Notes: generated by a model from the sequence alone, not told the origin. A stretch of DNA of 64,000 bases from Nocardia wallacei (GCF_014466955.1 NZ_AP023396.1:6200001-6264000); one strand, 5' to 3'; positions 51,912 to 62,063 are shown, numbered from the stretch's first letter. Program-made: numbers and translations.

Positions 51912-53741
51912 ATGACGAGCGTCGGGCATACTATGGTTGTGCACCGTCCGCAGAAGCCGAAGTCAGAGCTCGAACGGCTAGCAGAAGACCTAAAGTTCGT
52001 TAATCCTTACGTCGACCGTGCGTTCACCGTGGCAGGTGGAGTTGACGAGCGCAGCAAGTACCGGACTCTCGCGGCTGTGATCAAAGAAATCGTTGGCGAA
52101 GAGCGCTGGAAAAGTCAATCACATCCAGCCTTTAGAGATACACTGCGCCAGGCGATCGACGAGTTTGTTCCTGAATATTTCACTGGTCGTGAGGCAGAGG
52201 ATTCCCTAGACATTGGGAGGAGTAATCTATGGAAAGGCAAGCAAGAACGTCTATGCGCGGCGATTCTTTATGGTTTCAACGACAGTGAAGTGCTGAAGCT
52301 TCAAGGAATTTCCGAAAATACTGATAAAGTCTTAACCTTCAGAAACGACTACCGACCTGCGGTGCTTCAGATAGCTGGACTTGAGGCGGTGGCGGAGTCA
52401 TCGGAGATTCGCATGATGCGGGTCATCCGCGATGATATCGCCCGCGCCCTGCTTAAGCTACGAGACGAAGTAGTTGCTGCCAGGCTGCGTATATCGTCGG
52501 TCCAATTAGTAGACGACGAAAAGTACTTGGTAAGCCGCCCCGATCTGATGAGCAGGCTACGAACCACAATAGGTCTCGGATCATCCCGACTAGTGTGGAT
52601 ACATGGCGATCCCGGCGTCGGTAAAAGCATCTTGGTTCGCAGCCTCCTCCAAGAGAGTGGTGTTGATACCGTCTGGGTCGACTGCGCAATAGATCCGACC
52701 GATTCGCGTAAGCTGCATAGGCAGCTGGTCTCGGTGCTTCAGGCACACGGAGTTGAAATCTCTCGGAACGATGACGAGGTGCGGCTTCAGTTCTGGGAAC
52801 TCTTGAAGAAGAGAAATATCGGGTCCTATGTGGTCATTGAAAACCACGAAGCGGATACCCTTCCCGAACTAGCCATGCCTGCCGAACTATCCTCGATGGT
52901 AATCATCGTATCGCGAAGGCCACCGCCGAAGCATGTGCCTAGTAATTACATTCTAAAAATACCCGATCTGGACGAGGAGGAGTGCTTTGATTTGATCCGT
53001 CACCATCTGCCAAACGCTTCCGATGAAGACTGTGCACAGCTTCGAGACAAGCTATACAGCCGGGCGATACTCCTCGATCAAGCTTGCAGAACGATGCGCG
53101 CGCTGAACAAGTCCATATCTTCGTATCTGAGCGACATCGACAAGCCGGGAGAATTCATCAAGTTCATCGACGGCGCTTCTGATGAATTCAATCGAAGCGT
53201 CGGGGCGCACTACCGATATCTCCTGCAGCAAATAATAGAGATATACCCGAAGGCTGCAACCATTATGGCGTTCGGCGGGTATCTGCACGACACCCCCATA
53301 CCATTCCTGTTCTACATATGGGAGTCCAACAATAAGCCGCCTATCGAATTCGAACCAATACATGAGGCGGATACGGCTAGATATGAATTGAGGTACGATC
53401 CACCCAGCGGCGGGACGTCATACGGGATAAAATCCTGGAAGGTTGATAAGTTCGACCTGTCCCAGGTGAAGCCATCGACGTATGTTGAGGTAGAAAACTC
53501 ACTGAAACTTCTTTCCAATTTTGGCCTGGTAGACATACACTCCGGCTCGAAGTTGGGATGGCTGTTCCCCGACGATCGCGGTCTGTCTATTCATGAACTC
53601 ACCGCACACGTTTTTGATGCGCTGATTCGTAGCGACGACGAAGGTTTGTGGGTGGCACGTCACCTACACTTCGGTCTTAGGATGGTTGAGGCGCTAATGG
53701 GGTCAGTGATGGGCTATGAACCTGACGGTTCGGAAGGCTGA
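51912..53741 (+). CDS. STAND/NB-ARC-like P-loop NTPase, candidate defence protein
   Basis: A 609-aa protein. The N-terminal 200 residues are helical and unrecognised. Then comes a nucleotide-binding domain with Walker A HGDPGVGKS at 231-239, a Walker B-like strand SYVVIEN near 305-311 and MVIIVSRR near 329-336, equivalent to the NB-ARC sensor. A winged-helix-like region follows (DLDEEECFDLIRHHL, YSRAILLDQACRTMRALN) and the C-terminal 250 residues have no clear repeats. STAND NTPases of this build often act as immune sensors. GC content is low, as in the partner gene. The start is uncertain (51912, 51933 or GTG 51939); no ribosome site is clear. Confidence 0.72.
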   Translation: MTSVGHTMVVHRPQKPKSELERLAEDLKFVNPYVDRAFTVAGGVDERSKYRTLAAVIKEIVGEERWKSQSHPAFRDTLRQAIDEFVPEYFTGREAEDSLDIGRSNLWKGKQERLCAAILYGFNDSEVLKLQGISENTDKVLTFRNDYRPAVLQIAGLEAVAESSEIRMMRVIRDDIARALLKLRDEVVAARLRISSVQLVDDEKYLVSRPDLMSRLRTTIGLGSSRLVWIHGDPGVGKSILVRSLLQESGVDTVWVDCAIDPTDSRKLHRQLVSVLQAHGVEISRNDDEVRLQFWELLKKRNIGSYVVIENHEADTLPELAMPAELSSMVIIVSRRPPPKHVPSNYILKIPDLDEEECFDLIRHHLPNASDEDCAQLRDKLYSRAILLDQACRTMRALNKSISSYLSDIDKPGEFIKFIDGASDEFNRSVGAHYRYLLQQIIEIYPKAATIMAFGGYLHDTPIPFLFYIWESNNKPPIEFEPIHEADTARYELRYDPPSGGTSYGIKSWKVDKFDLSQVKPSTYVEVENSLKLLSNFGLVDIHSGSKLGWLFPDDRGLSIHELTAHVFDALIRSDDEGLWVARHLHFGLRMVEALMGSVMGYEPDGSEG

Positions 53742-54071
53742 ATACGCGGACGCTTTTGCACCAAACGACCGGAATACACGCAATATTCAGACGACCGCAG
53801 TGACACGCCCGGATTCTCCGAAAGACCAGCTCAATATGGCCTGCAACGCTCATCTCCCCACCCACGGCGGCCGTCGAATCGGCGTCGCCCGCGTAGGCGG
53901 CCGGATGTCCTGCAACCGCGGCAGCACCTCCGTGTCCTCATCGTCCCGCCACCGTCGCTGAGCCGTCCTTATCGCCGGCAGTGGCTGGATCGGATCAGTC
54001 ACAGCGCTCATCCACGCCTCTGAATCCCCCCGGCATGTCCGGAGACTTCATCTCTTGGAGAGGATGTAGTC

Positions 54072-55336
<1,265 letters not shown>

Positions 55337-55563
55337 GTCTCCGGACTCACCGGGGGGATTCACCTCAGTATCGTCGGATGTCCCTGCTTCGACGTACGCC
55401 GAAGCATCGTCACTGTGACGGCCATGGATTCTTCGGCGCGGGCTGAACTCATGCCTGCCGCGCAGCTGGGTTCCCCTCCACCACACCCCGATCCGGAAAC
55501 CCAGCACTGCCGCAAAGAACACCGATGCGGGCCACAGAATCCCGAGAAACGGCGACATCGCGC

Positions 55564-56256
55564 TCAAGACACATACATCGGTGACGGCCTGACCGTCTCC
55601 CCCAGATGCCCCACATCATTCGCCCGCACCAACCGCCACCGCCACCGTTCCGCTTCAGGATCGCACCAGCTAAGCCGTTCCCGCTGCCACACCGTCTGGC
55701 TCGTAAAGTCCACCCCGAACGTCACCTCCGCCCGGCTCCATGGCAACAGCTGGAGGAAGTGCTGCGCCGCAGCCACCACCGTCTCCTCGTGTCCTACTAC
55801 CATCACGGTTTCTCCATAGTGCCGCCGCACGATCGCCTCCAGCTCACGGCCCGTCCGCTGCACCAGCGTGATCCAGGATTCCGCTCCTTCAGCGAGCGGC
55901 AGATGCGGCGCCAGGGCTGGCGTCTGCCCGAACGCCGCGATCACCTCCGGCCACGGCTTCCCCTCGGCCGCACCGTAGTTCGGTGCCAGCAGCTCCGGGA
56001 TCACCGTTCGCCCGAGTGCCTTACCCACACTTTCTGCCGTGTGCCGGGCCCGTGCCGCTGTGGTGCTGTACAGCGCCGAAATCCGACGGCCGTCATCTCC
56101 TCGAGCCAGGAATTCACCGAGCATCTCGGCCTGCTGACGTCCGCGTTCGGTCAGACCGGTGCAACTGCGTTCGCCGCAGACCAGATTGTCGACGTTGCAG
56201 TGGGCTTCGCCGTGCCGGACCAAGATCAGGCGGCAGGGATAGTCGGCCATAGGCAT
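55564..56256 (-). CDS. histidine phosphatase family protein
   Basis: A 230-aa phosphoglycerate-mutase-like enzyme. The phospho-histidine is in LILVRHGEAHCN near residue 12, LTERGRQQAEMLGEFL follows, STTAARARHTAE carries the conserved Arg, and VVGHEETV the second His. ATG 56256 or 56250 can be the start. It hydrolyses a phosphate ester; the substrate is unknown. It is the third gene of a leftward operon in which the first and fourth genes are split by insertion sequences, divergent from an XRE-TPR regulator. Confidence 0.88.
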   Translation of the reverse strand: MPMADYPCRLILVRHGEAHCNVDNLVCGERSCTGLTERGRQQAEMLGEFLARGDDGRRISALYSTTAARARHTAESVGKALGRTVIPELLAPNYGAAEGKPWPEVIAAFGQTPALAPHLPLAEGAESWITLVQRTGRELEAIVRRHYGETVMVVGHEETVVAAAQHFLQLLPWSRAEVTFGVDFTSQTVWQRERLSWCDPEAERWRWRLVRANDVGHLGETVRPSPMYVS

Positions 56257-56384
56257 AGGGCTCTCGTTTCGGTGAGGGAGACGGGATGGCTGGGCAGCGG
56301 CCGGGCACGGATCGGCCAGCGCCAGAGGCAAAGGGAAAGCGTTGGGCCCCCGAGCACACCTCGGTGCGTACCTCGGCTGCGGGC

Positions 56385-56594
56385 TCAGTCCGCCGTATCG
56401 AGCAGGAATACGGCCACCGCCAGGTGGACGAGGCACTCGTCCGGATGGTGGTGCCGGTGCGCGTAGCGCAGTTCGAACGCCCGCGTTCGCGTCAGCTCCA
56501 GCAGCTGCACCTGGCACATGTGCTCGGCCAGCGGGCTGTCGGCCCCTATAAAACTGTTGGTGGTCAATGCAATTCGCCGCCTGAATTCCGCCAC
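56385..56594 (-). CDS. small protein, 69 aa
   Basis: A soluble protein with a His-rich centre (FELRYAHRHHHPDECLVHLAVAV) and a hydrophobic last third. The start ATG 56594 lies within the last codons of the upstream IS-split gene, overlapping by 31 bases, so it is translationally coupled. The gap to the phosphatase gene is 128 bases. The conserved-looking R-Y-A-H-R-H-H-H run could bind metal. No family recognised. Confidence 0.6.
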   Translation of the reverse strand: MAEFRRRIALTTNSFIGADSPLAEHMCQVQLLELTRTRAFELRYAHRHHHPDECLVHLAVAVFLLDTAD

Positions 56595-56934
56595 ACCCGC
56601 CGTGGCGGAAACTCCGTCCCGTCTCCCTCCAGTCCCTGTTCCGGTGGCAACCGCAGCCGCCCATCCCGTACCGCCGTCACCAGCTCGTTGAACGACTCAA
56701 TGCACCAGCCGAGTTCGGCCGCATCCCGCTCGCTGTGCTTCGGATCGTCCTGCCGCAGGGCATACAGCACGTACTTCCAGACCAACCACGACACCCACTG
56801 CCCGTACGTCGATGGGCTGAGCGGCGCATCTGCCTGGTACACAACGACTTTGGTATGTCCACCCGCCTCACGGTCGATGTGAACCGTCCTGGACTGGTTG
56901 GAGACTCCCGATTTAGCAAGGGAGACTGTCAGTC

Positions 56935-57258
56935 ATGGGTGCACCACGGAAGTTCGACGAGGAGACTCGTGCGCGAGCGGTGAGGATGTACCAGGACCGG
57001 ATCCGTGAGCACGGTGAGTCGATGGCGGCCGCGCGCCGGCATGTGGGCGCGTTGCTGGATATCAAGCCGGCGACGTTGCGGAACTGGGTCGAGAAGGCCG
57101 AGCAACCGGCTGCTGCTCCGGCTCCGGTGACCGTGTCGGAGTCCGAGGAGTTGAAGGTGCTGCGCCGCGAGGTGGCCGAATTGCGAAGGGCCAACGATAT
57201 TTTGCGGACTGCGAGTGCGTTTTTCGCGGCGGCGGAGGTCGACCGCCGACTGCGGTGA
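56935..57258 (+). CDS. IS3-family transposase OrfA (second element)
   Basis: A 107-aa protein with HTH (FDEETRARAVRMYQDRI; LLDIKPATLRNWVEKAE) and a zipper-like helix (LKVLRREVAELRRANDIL) ending in ASAFFAAAEVDRRLR. GGGAG precedes ATG 56935. Its stop overlaps the orfB start (GTGA); -1 frameshifting is also possible. Confidence 0.9.
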   Translation: MGAPRKFDEETRARAVRMYQDRIREHGESMAAARRHVGALLDIKPATLRNWVEKAEQPAAAPAPVTVSESEELKVLRREVAELRRANDILRTASAFFAAAEVDRRLR

Positions 57259-58181
57259 TCGTCGACTACATCGACGCTCACCGGGACCGGTTCGGGGTCG
57301 ACCCGATCTGCCGCGTGCTCACCGAGCACGGGGTCAAGATCGCCCCGTCCACCTACTACGCCGCGCGCAAACGCGGCATCAGCGCTGCGGTCTGGTCCGA
57401 CGCGCATGCGGCCAGCGTGTTGTTCGACCTGTGGACGGCCAACCGGCGCGTCTATGGGGTGCGCAAGCTCTGGCACGCGGCCTGCCGCGCCGGTCACGAT
57501 CTCGGCCGCGACCAGGTTGCGCGCCTGATGCGGCTGGCCGGTCTCGACGGCATCGTGCGTGGGCGGCGCACGACAGTCACCACCGAACGAGACCGCGACC
57601 AGCCTGCACGGTATCCGGATTTGATCGGGCGGGCCTGGTCGCAACCGGCACGGCCGGATCAGTGGTGGGTCGCCGATTTCACCTACTGCTGGACGGTTTC
57701 CGGGTTCTGCTACACCGCGTTCTGTGTCGACGTGTACTCACGCCGCATCCTCGGATGGCGGGTGATGACCAGTAAGACAACACCTTTGGTGACATCGGTG
57801 CTCGAACAGGCATTATTCACCCGTCGCAGAACTGATTTCCGTTTCACTGCAACAGGTTTGGTGCATCACTCCGACGCCGGTAGTCAATACACATCGCTGG
57901 CTTTCACCGAAACACTGCGTGACTCCGAGATCGCCGGATCCATTGGCAGCGTTGGGGATGCCCTCGATAATGCCCTGATGGAATCGGCGATCGGGCTCTA
58001 CAAGACCGAGCTGATCGACCGGCATCCGGCCTTCACCGGCCGGGCCGAACTCGAACGGGAAACGGCCTCCTGGGTGCACTGGTACAACACCCAGCGCCTC
58101 CACTCGTCGATCGGCTACCTGCCGCCGGTCGAATACGAACACCTCTACCATCAACAGAGCATCTCAGCCGAGGTGGCCTGA
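57255..58181 (+). CDS. IS3-family transposase OrfB (second element)
   Basis: A 308-aa integrase-type protein. HTH_21 (RVYGVRKLWHAACRAGHDLG), then a DDE triad: Asp in WVADFTY, Asp in VHHSDAGSQY and Glu in NALMESAIGLYKTEL. Intact. Sequence and ends are clearly different from the element at 54021-55362, so these are two independent insertions. Confidence 0.92.
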   Translation: MIVDYIDAHRDRFGVDPICRVLTEHGVKIAPSTYYAARKRGISAAVWSDAHAASVLFDLWTANRRVYGVRKLWHAACRAGHDLGRDQVARLMRLAGLDGIVRGRRTTVTTERDRDQPARYPDLIGRAWSQPARPDQWWVADFTYCWTVSGFCYTAFCVDVYSRRILGWRVMTSKTTPLVTSVLEQALFTRRRTDFRFTATGLVHHSDAGSQYTSLAFTETLRDSEIAGSIGSVGDALDNALMESAIGLYKTELIDRHPAFTGRAELERETASWVHWYNTQRLHSSIGYLPPVEYEHLYHQQSISAEVA

Positions 58182-58277
58182 ACCCGAGTCTCCACCGGAT
58201 CCAGGACGGTTCACCGGCGCCAGATGGGTTTCCTGCTCGGTCAGGGCAATGGTGTGGTGCATGGCCAGGCTGTGCAT

Positions 58278-58586
58278 GGTGGGACCTCGGTTCGTCAGGG
58301 GATCGAAGGTGCGCCCGGCACCGAGGATTCGTGATCACCGATCTGCCTGCCTCTCCGGCCAACCGGCGTGCGCCTGCCGAGGGGTAGGCGCGCCCTGGTG
58401 CCGAGCGCGGTCCCGACCGTAAGGCGGGCTTTAGGCCGTTTACCGGCGCATATAACCGAAACCTCTGAAATATGCGGAAAACCGTATAAAGTGCCGGAAA
58501 GGGCCAAACCCTTTGCCTGGCAACGTGTCCCGAGCGGCCAGACGATCTTGCAAATGCACGTTCACTTGAAGAGCAGGGACAACCGC
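58278..58586. promoter_or_regulatory. divergent promoter region with inverted repeat, XRE-TPR / phosphatase operon
   Basis: A 309-base region. CGCATAT at 58447-58453 and ATATGCG at 58470-58476 are a perfect 7-bp inverted repeat with a 16-bp spacer in an AT-rich patch. TATAAA at 58485-58490 is a possible -10 box of the rightward regulator gene. The regulator may bind the repeat and control both directions. Confidence 0.45.
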
Positions 58587-59828
58587 ATGCACATGACAAC
58601 TGGCGAGGTCATCCGCCGGATCCGGAAATCCCTCGGGATGACGCAAGCCGAATTGGGCACGATCCTCGGGTACACCCAGCCGGTCATTTCGCAGCTCGAA
58701 CACGATGGAGCCGCCATCCATGATGTGCGGGTGCTGCGCCGCATTGCCAAGGCACTTCGCGTTCCGCTTGCCATACTGGTGGTGGAGTCGGACGAGGAGG
58801 CGGACGTGAATCGTCGCAATTTCCTACGAGCCAGCGCCCTCGGGGTCGGAACTGCTACGGCGGCAGGAACCGCGGGACACGCAGCTGCAGCAACTTCAGC
58901 AACCGGAAGCGTTCATGTCGGGGCCACCGAGGTTGCCGAGATCACCGCCAGTACCAACCAAATTCATGAACTCGATCTGCTCGTCGGTGGTGACCGGCTG
59001 TGCCGCCTGGCCGCCAACGAAGTGCGCTACGTCGAGCAGCTGCTCGACAGTGGCAGCTACACCGAAGCGGCTGGGCAGGCACTCACCAGCGCCGCCGCTG
59101 AAATGATGACCGCGGCGGGGTGGGTGCACTTCGATGCGGGCCATTTGGATCGGGCCCGGCGTTACTACGCCGAAGCCGCCCAAACGGCGGCGGCTGCGAA
59201 CGATGGGATCGCCGCGTCGCATGCCCTGCTCAACGCCAGCATGCAGAGCTTTCAGGGCGGCTTCGGCCCATCCAAGCCTTCTAAAGAGGCACGTCCAATG
59301 GATGGCGTCAACCTCGCTGAGGCCGCGCAAAATGCTGCTCGTCGTGATGGCGGCCCGAGGCTGCGCGCCGTGGGCGCGATCTACGAGGCGGGCGCCCACA
59401 GCGCGACAGGCGATAGCAGTGCGATGGTGAATGCCATCAGCCGGGCGCACCGCGCCTACGAATCGGGGCGCGGTCATGACCCGGACTGGGTGTATCTGCC
59501 ACCGGCGGCTTTGGCTGGCATGACCGGATGGTCATACATGCGGATCGGCGACCACCGTGCGGCGACGGCTTACCTGCGAGAGGCGGTCGACGGCACGGCT
59601 GCCTGGCCACGGGAGAACGTCGGCTGGCGTATCAAGCTGGCGGAGAACGATATTCAGGGGGGCGAGATCGCTGCGGGCTGCCAACTCTTGATCGACCACT
59701 TCGAACAGATCTCCAGCATGACGTCGACACGGCTGCAATCCACCATCGACAGCATCGTGCAGGACGTGCGGCCGCACCGGGCGGTGCCCGAAGTGCGCGA
59801 GTTCCTGGAGCTGGTGGCCAGCACCTGA
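58587..59828 (+). CDS. XRE regulator with Tat-like internal signal and TPR-like C-terminus
   Basis: A 413-aa protein. HTH_3 at about 8-62 (GEVIRRIRKSLGMTQAELGTIL, QPVISQLEHDGAAIHDVRV). Directly after it comes NRRNFLRASALGVGTATAAG, a stretch that looks like a Tat signal (RRNFL) although it is internal; such segments recur in this actinobacterial family and are not necessarily export signals. The rest is a TPR-like helical array (DRARRYYAEAAQTAAAANDG; GDHRAATAYLREAVDG). ATG 58587 or 58593 is the start. It is divergent from the IS-damaged phosphatase operon, its likely target. Confidence 0.82.
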   Translation: MHMTTGEVIRRIRKSLGMTQAELGTILGYTQPVISQLEHDGAAIHDVRVLRRIAKALRVPLAILVVESDEEADVNRRNFLRASALGVGTATAAGTAGHAAAATSATGSVHVGATEVAEITASTNQIHELDLLVGGDRLCRLAANEVRYVEQLLDSGSYTEAAGQALTSAAAEMMTAAGWVHFDAGHLDRARRYYAEAAQTAAAANDGIAASHALLNASMQSFQGGFGPSKPSKEARPMDGVNLAEAAQNAARRDGGPRLRAVGAIYEAGAHSATGDSSAMVNAISRAHRAYESGRGHDPDWVYLPPAALAGMTGWSYMRIGDHRAATAYLREAVDGTAAWPRENVGWRIKLAENDIQGGEIAAGCQLLIDHFEQISSMTSTRLQSTIDSIVQDVRPHRAVPEVREFLELVAST

Positions 59829-59845
59829 TAACTGGTGACGGGCGG

Positions 59846-60700
59846 TCACGGTCCACCAGTGGGTCGTGACCGTCGCTGTTCCAGCGCTTTGGCGATCAGG
59901 GTGCGGGCAGTCTCGCCGAAGACCGCTCTGCGCGCGATGGTGTCGAACACCTCGGCGTATTGCGCGATTTCTCGCGGCTGGGTGATAGTCAGCTCCGCCG
60001 TAATCGCTTCCACCAGAACCATGCGGTTGTCGTAGATGACGAAATTGGTTGTGGCCATTGTCAGTTCGGCGTCAGCAGGCACGATACCCACCAGGACGCG
60101 GGGCAGGCCGATCACGGCGATGAGCCGGTCCAGTTGCCCGGCCATGACGTCGTCGCCGCCGACGGTGGTGTGCAGCGCCTGCTCCCCCATGATGATCCGG
60201 AACTGTCGCTTGCCGTGGTAAAGGACCTGTTGCCGTTCAAGCCGTTTGGCGACGCCTTGCTCCAGGTCATCCGGAATATGGAAGAAGTCGATGCTCTTGC
60301 GCAGAACGGCCGCGGCGTAGTCCGCTGTCTGGAGGATGCCCGGCACCATGATCGGCTGGTAGATGCGCATCAGCTTCGTCTGCTGCGCCAGCTTGACGGT
60401 TTCGTTCTGGACGCGCTTGGTGCCGGTATTGAGGATGCGCCGCCATTCCAGGTAGGCGGCCTCGATGTGGTGCAGGGTCGCTGCCAGATCCGGCAGCTGG
60501 TCGAGGGTGCCGGTGTGGGTGCAATAGGCCCGCAGATCGGCGTCGGACGGCTTGATTTTGCCGTATTCGATCTTCGACACCTTGGACTCGTGCCAGCCGG
60601 CCAGGCTGGCGAGCTGGCGACCGTTCAGCCCGGCCGCCCGCCGGATCTCCCTGAGCCGCAGGCCGAGTGCTTCACGTGCTTGTTGAACCGAGTCCGTCAC
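59846..60700 (-). CDS. XRE regulator with DUF5753 domain (Scr1-like)
   Basis: A 284-aa regulator. The HTH (LGLRLREIRRAAGLNGRQLA, HESKVSKIEYGKIKPSDAD) is followed by the DUF5753 domain (YQPIMVPGILQTADYAAAVL, QFRIIMGEQAL, PRVLVGIVPADAELT, VIYDNRMVLVE), the build of Scr1-type regulators of streptomycetes. GTG 60700 overlaps the stop of the DUF6879 gene (GTGA). Such regulators are usually paired with a small partner that modulates them; here DUF6879 and a small upstream gene fill that place. Confidence 0.87.
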   Translation of the reverse strand: MTDSVQQAREALGLRLREIRRAAGLNGRQLASLAGWHESKVSKIEYGKIKPSDADLRAYCTHTGTLDQLPDLAATLHHIEAAYLEWRRILNTGTKRVQNETVKLAQQTKLMRIYQPIMVPGILQTADYAAAVLRKSIDFFHIPDDLEQGVAKRLERQQVLYHGKRQFRIIMGEQALHTTVGGDDVMAGQLDRLIAVIGLPRVLVGIVPADAELTMATTNFVIYDNRMVLVEAITAELTITQPREIAQYAEVFDTIARRAVFGETARTLIAKALEQRRSRPTGGP

Positions 60701-61233
60701 TGACCGGCGTGCGTGGCGGCGTTCGCGGCGTAGTCGGTGTACGGGGTCGCCAGCTCCCACAGGCGCTGCTTCACGCTGCGGCAGTGGCCGACGAGCTGCG
60801 GATCGGTGGTGACGGCCAGCCCGGCTGGCTTGCCATTCGTGTCGACCAGGTTGAAGGCGAGCAGCTCGTCGTCGAACAGCCACCAGTCGTCGGGCGGCAC
60901 TTCGCCCGCCAGGTGCCGCGGGACGTACCGGATGTCTTCACCGGCTTCGACGGACGGTGCCGTCGCCACCAGCACCCAACGGTGGTAGTCGCTGTGCGGC
61001 ACGCTCACAACCCGAACCCGTCGTACCGCAACACCTTTCGCGATGACATCGCGCATCAGGGTCAGCCACGGCTGTTGGAAGGTCACGTAGTCGTCGGGCT
61101 CGCCGTCGAGGAACCGCCTGAAGTGTTCAGATTCAGCGGGCACGGCGTAGGCGTCCCTGACCTCCAGGTGGAACGCCTCGCCAGTGCACCGCTGAAACAG
61201 GTCGATCCACTCGTCACCGGGCAGCAGCTGCAC
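60697..61233 (-). CDS. DUF6879 family protein
   Basis: A 178-aa cytoplasmic protein. The family pattern is seen in LFQRCTGEAFHLEVRDAYAVPAESEHF-like N-terminal order, then VRRVRVVSVPHSDYHRWVL, IRYVPRHLAGEVPPDDWWLFDDELLAFN and the C-terminal CRSVKQRLWELA. It is coupled to the DUF5753 regulator downstream (GTGA) and overlaps the small gene upstream. In actinobacteria such proteins recur beside Scr1-like regulators, so a regulatory partnership is likely, though no activity is known. Confidence 0.8.
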   Translation of the reverse strand: MQLLPGDEWIDLFQRCTGEAFHLEVRDAYAVPAESEHFRRFLDGEPDDYVTFQQPWLTLMRDVIAKGVAVRRVRVVSVPHSDYHRWVLVATAPSVEAGEDIRYVPRHLAGEVPPDDWWLFDDELLAFNLVDTNGKPAGLAVTTDPQLVGHCRSVKQRLWELATPYTDYAANAATHAGQ

Positions 61234-61545
61234 CGAAGAACGTCCTCTCTAGCGCCGGTACTTCGATCGCCATCTCGTCCTCGGCCAGCTCCAACCGGCC
61301 GAGCGTTTCCGGATCGGCGATCACCCGACCCGACAGTGTGAAGGTACCCGGCCGGTGTCAGTGAGCACCGCACCGACATAGCTACCCTGCTCGATGAACC
61401 CGAGAAGAACGTGCGGAATTTCGACGGTGTCGGGTTCGTCGGTCTGCCAGCCCTGGATCACGAACGTCTCATGATCGGTGGCGTAGACGGTCGGGCAGTC
61501 CTTGTTGAGCGAACCGGCTTTGCCCAGAAATGTCAGGTCATCCAT
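61214..61545 (-). pseudogene. small partner gene of DUF6879/XRE, one-base frameshift
   Basis: ATG 61545 encodes DDLTFLGKAGSLNKDCPTVY and continues to about 61350, where the frame runs to an early stop at 61321. Adding one base in the GGG run near 61348 continues as GTFTLSGRVIADPETLGRLE to 61214, overlapping the DUF6879 start by 20 bases. The restored protein has 110 aa and a clean fit with its neighbour. Function unknown; this gene regularly opens the DUF6879-XRE operon in Nocardia-like genomes, as far as I recall. Confidence 0.65.
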
Positions 61546-61643
61546 GGTGGAGCCCCCTGTCCAGATGGTGTGTCACCGCTGGCACGCGGTAGGCCGATGC
61601 TATCTCCAGCTTGCTCGCTCGCCGAAGTTTTGGCCGAATCCGA

Positions 61644-61660
61644 GCAAGACCGTGCAAGAC
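61644..61660. promoter_or_regulatory. GCAAGAC direct repeat, candidate XRE operator
   Basis: GCAAGAC occurs at 61644-61650 and 61654-61660, one helical turn apart, in the region between the leftward XRE/DUF6879 operon and the rightward small gene at 61797. Direct repeats with a 10-bp period suit an XRE dimer pair. Confidence 0.4.
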
Positions 61661-61796
61661 GCTGGCTTCCCGGAGCCGAGCCGTCTTAGCGTCGACAGGC
61701 AGTAGTTCGGCGTCAGGTGAAAGCCCGCTCGGGACAGCGCAATTGGCTTGCTTGTCCCTGGCGCCGAGCTGCCCCATCACGGAGCGAGGGGAGCGT

Positions 61797-62063
61797 ATGT
61801 CGCTGAGCCAGTATCTCGTCCGGGTGCATTGTTGCGGCAGCCGGTGGCTGATCGAAGTGCCGGCAGTAGGACGATGGACGACGGCCGACGACAAGAAGGC
61901 CATCGCCGACACCGCCAGGGCCATGATCGCCGGCGTCACCGAGGCGTCCACCGACGCATTCCGCATCGACCTGGCCGAGGGCCGGGTGCTCGGCAGCACC
62001 GACGAATTCGCCGCCGGTGCCGCCAGGATGCAGCGGTGGCACATGGCCGCGGTTGCGAGTTGA
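61797..62063 (+). CDS. small protein, 88 aa
   Basis: ATG 61797 follows GAGGGGAG. The product (SLSQYLVRVHCCGSRWLIEV, TTADDKKAIADTARAMIAGV, TDAFRIDLAEGRVLGS) is beta-alpha-beta like. The first part resembles short HicB-type folds, but no partner HicA is seen. It stands alone on the plus strand opposite the XRE/DUF6879 operon. Confidence 0.6.
   Translation: MSLSQYLVRVHCCGSRWLIEVPAVGRWTTADDKKAIADTARAMIAGVTEASTDAFRIDLAEGRVLGSTDEFAAGAARMQRWHMAAVAS

Larger units (their letters stand above)
56880..58213 (+). mobile_element. IS3-family insertion sequence, different from the first, no target duplication
   Basis: A 1334-bp element with terminal inverted repeats TGAACCGTCCTGGA ... TGGAGACTC at the left and its reverse complement at the right (24 of 28 bases match). 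The flanks (GATG before, CCGG after) are not duplicated. The orfA and orfB genes are intact. The lack of duplication suggests a rearrangement, such as recombination between two copies or an adjacent deletion, after insertion. Confidence 0.92.
56564..58277 (-). pseudogene. first gene of histidine phosphatase operon, split by second IS3 element
   Basis: The N-terminal part (58277 to 58214) starts with ATG after GAGGT and encodes MHSLAMHHTIALTEQETHL and two more residues before the IS. The C-terminal part (56879 to 56564) continues on the far side as HIDREAGGHTKVVVYQADAP, through WVSWLVWKYVLYALRQDD to GGELH and stop. Together about 125 residues. The two parts do not join perfectly after simple removal of the IS, so a few bases were lost or changed. 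Function unknown; the WLVWKYVLYALR helix is amphipathic. Confidence 0.72.

Noticed and set aside
53716..53961. An 81-codon rightward frame after the NTPase gene
   Set aside because: It opposes the C-terminal part of the IS-split membrane protein gene, whose frame is confirmed by the insertion reconstruction.
55606..56466. A 286-codon rightward frame
   Set aside because: It is the antisense shadow of the histidine phosphatase gene.
58802..58900. Tat export signal in the XRE-TPR regulator
   Set aside because: RRNFLRASALG looks like a twin-arginine signal but lies after a DNA-binding domain; export of a DNA-binding regulator is unlikely, so I note it only as an oddity.
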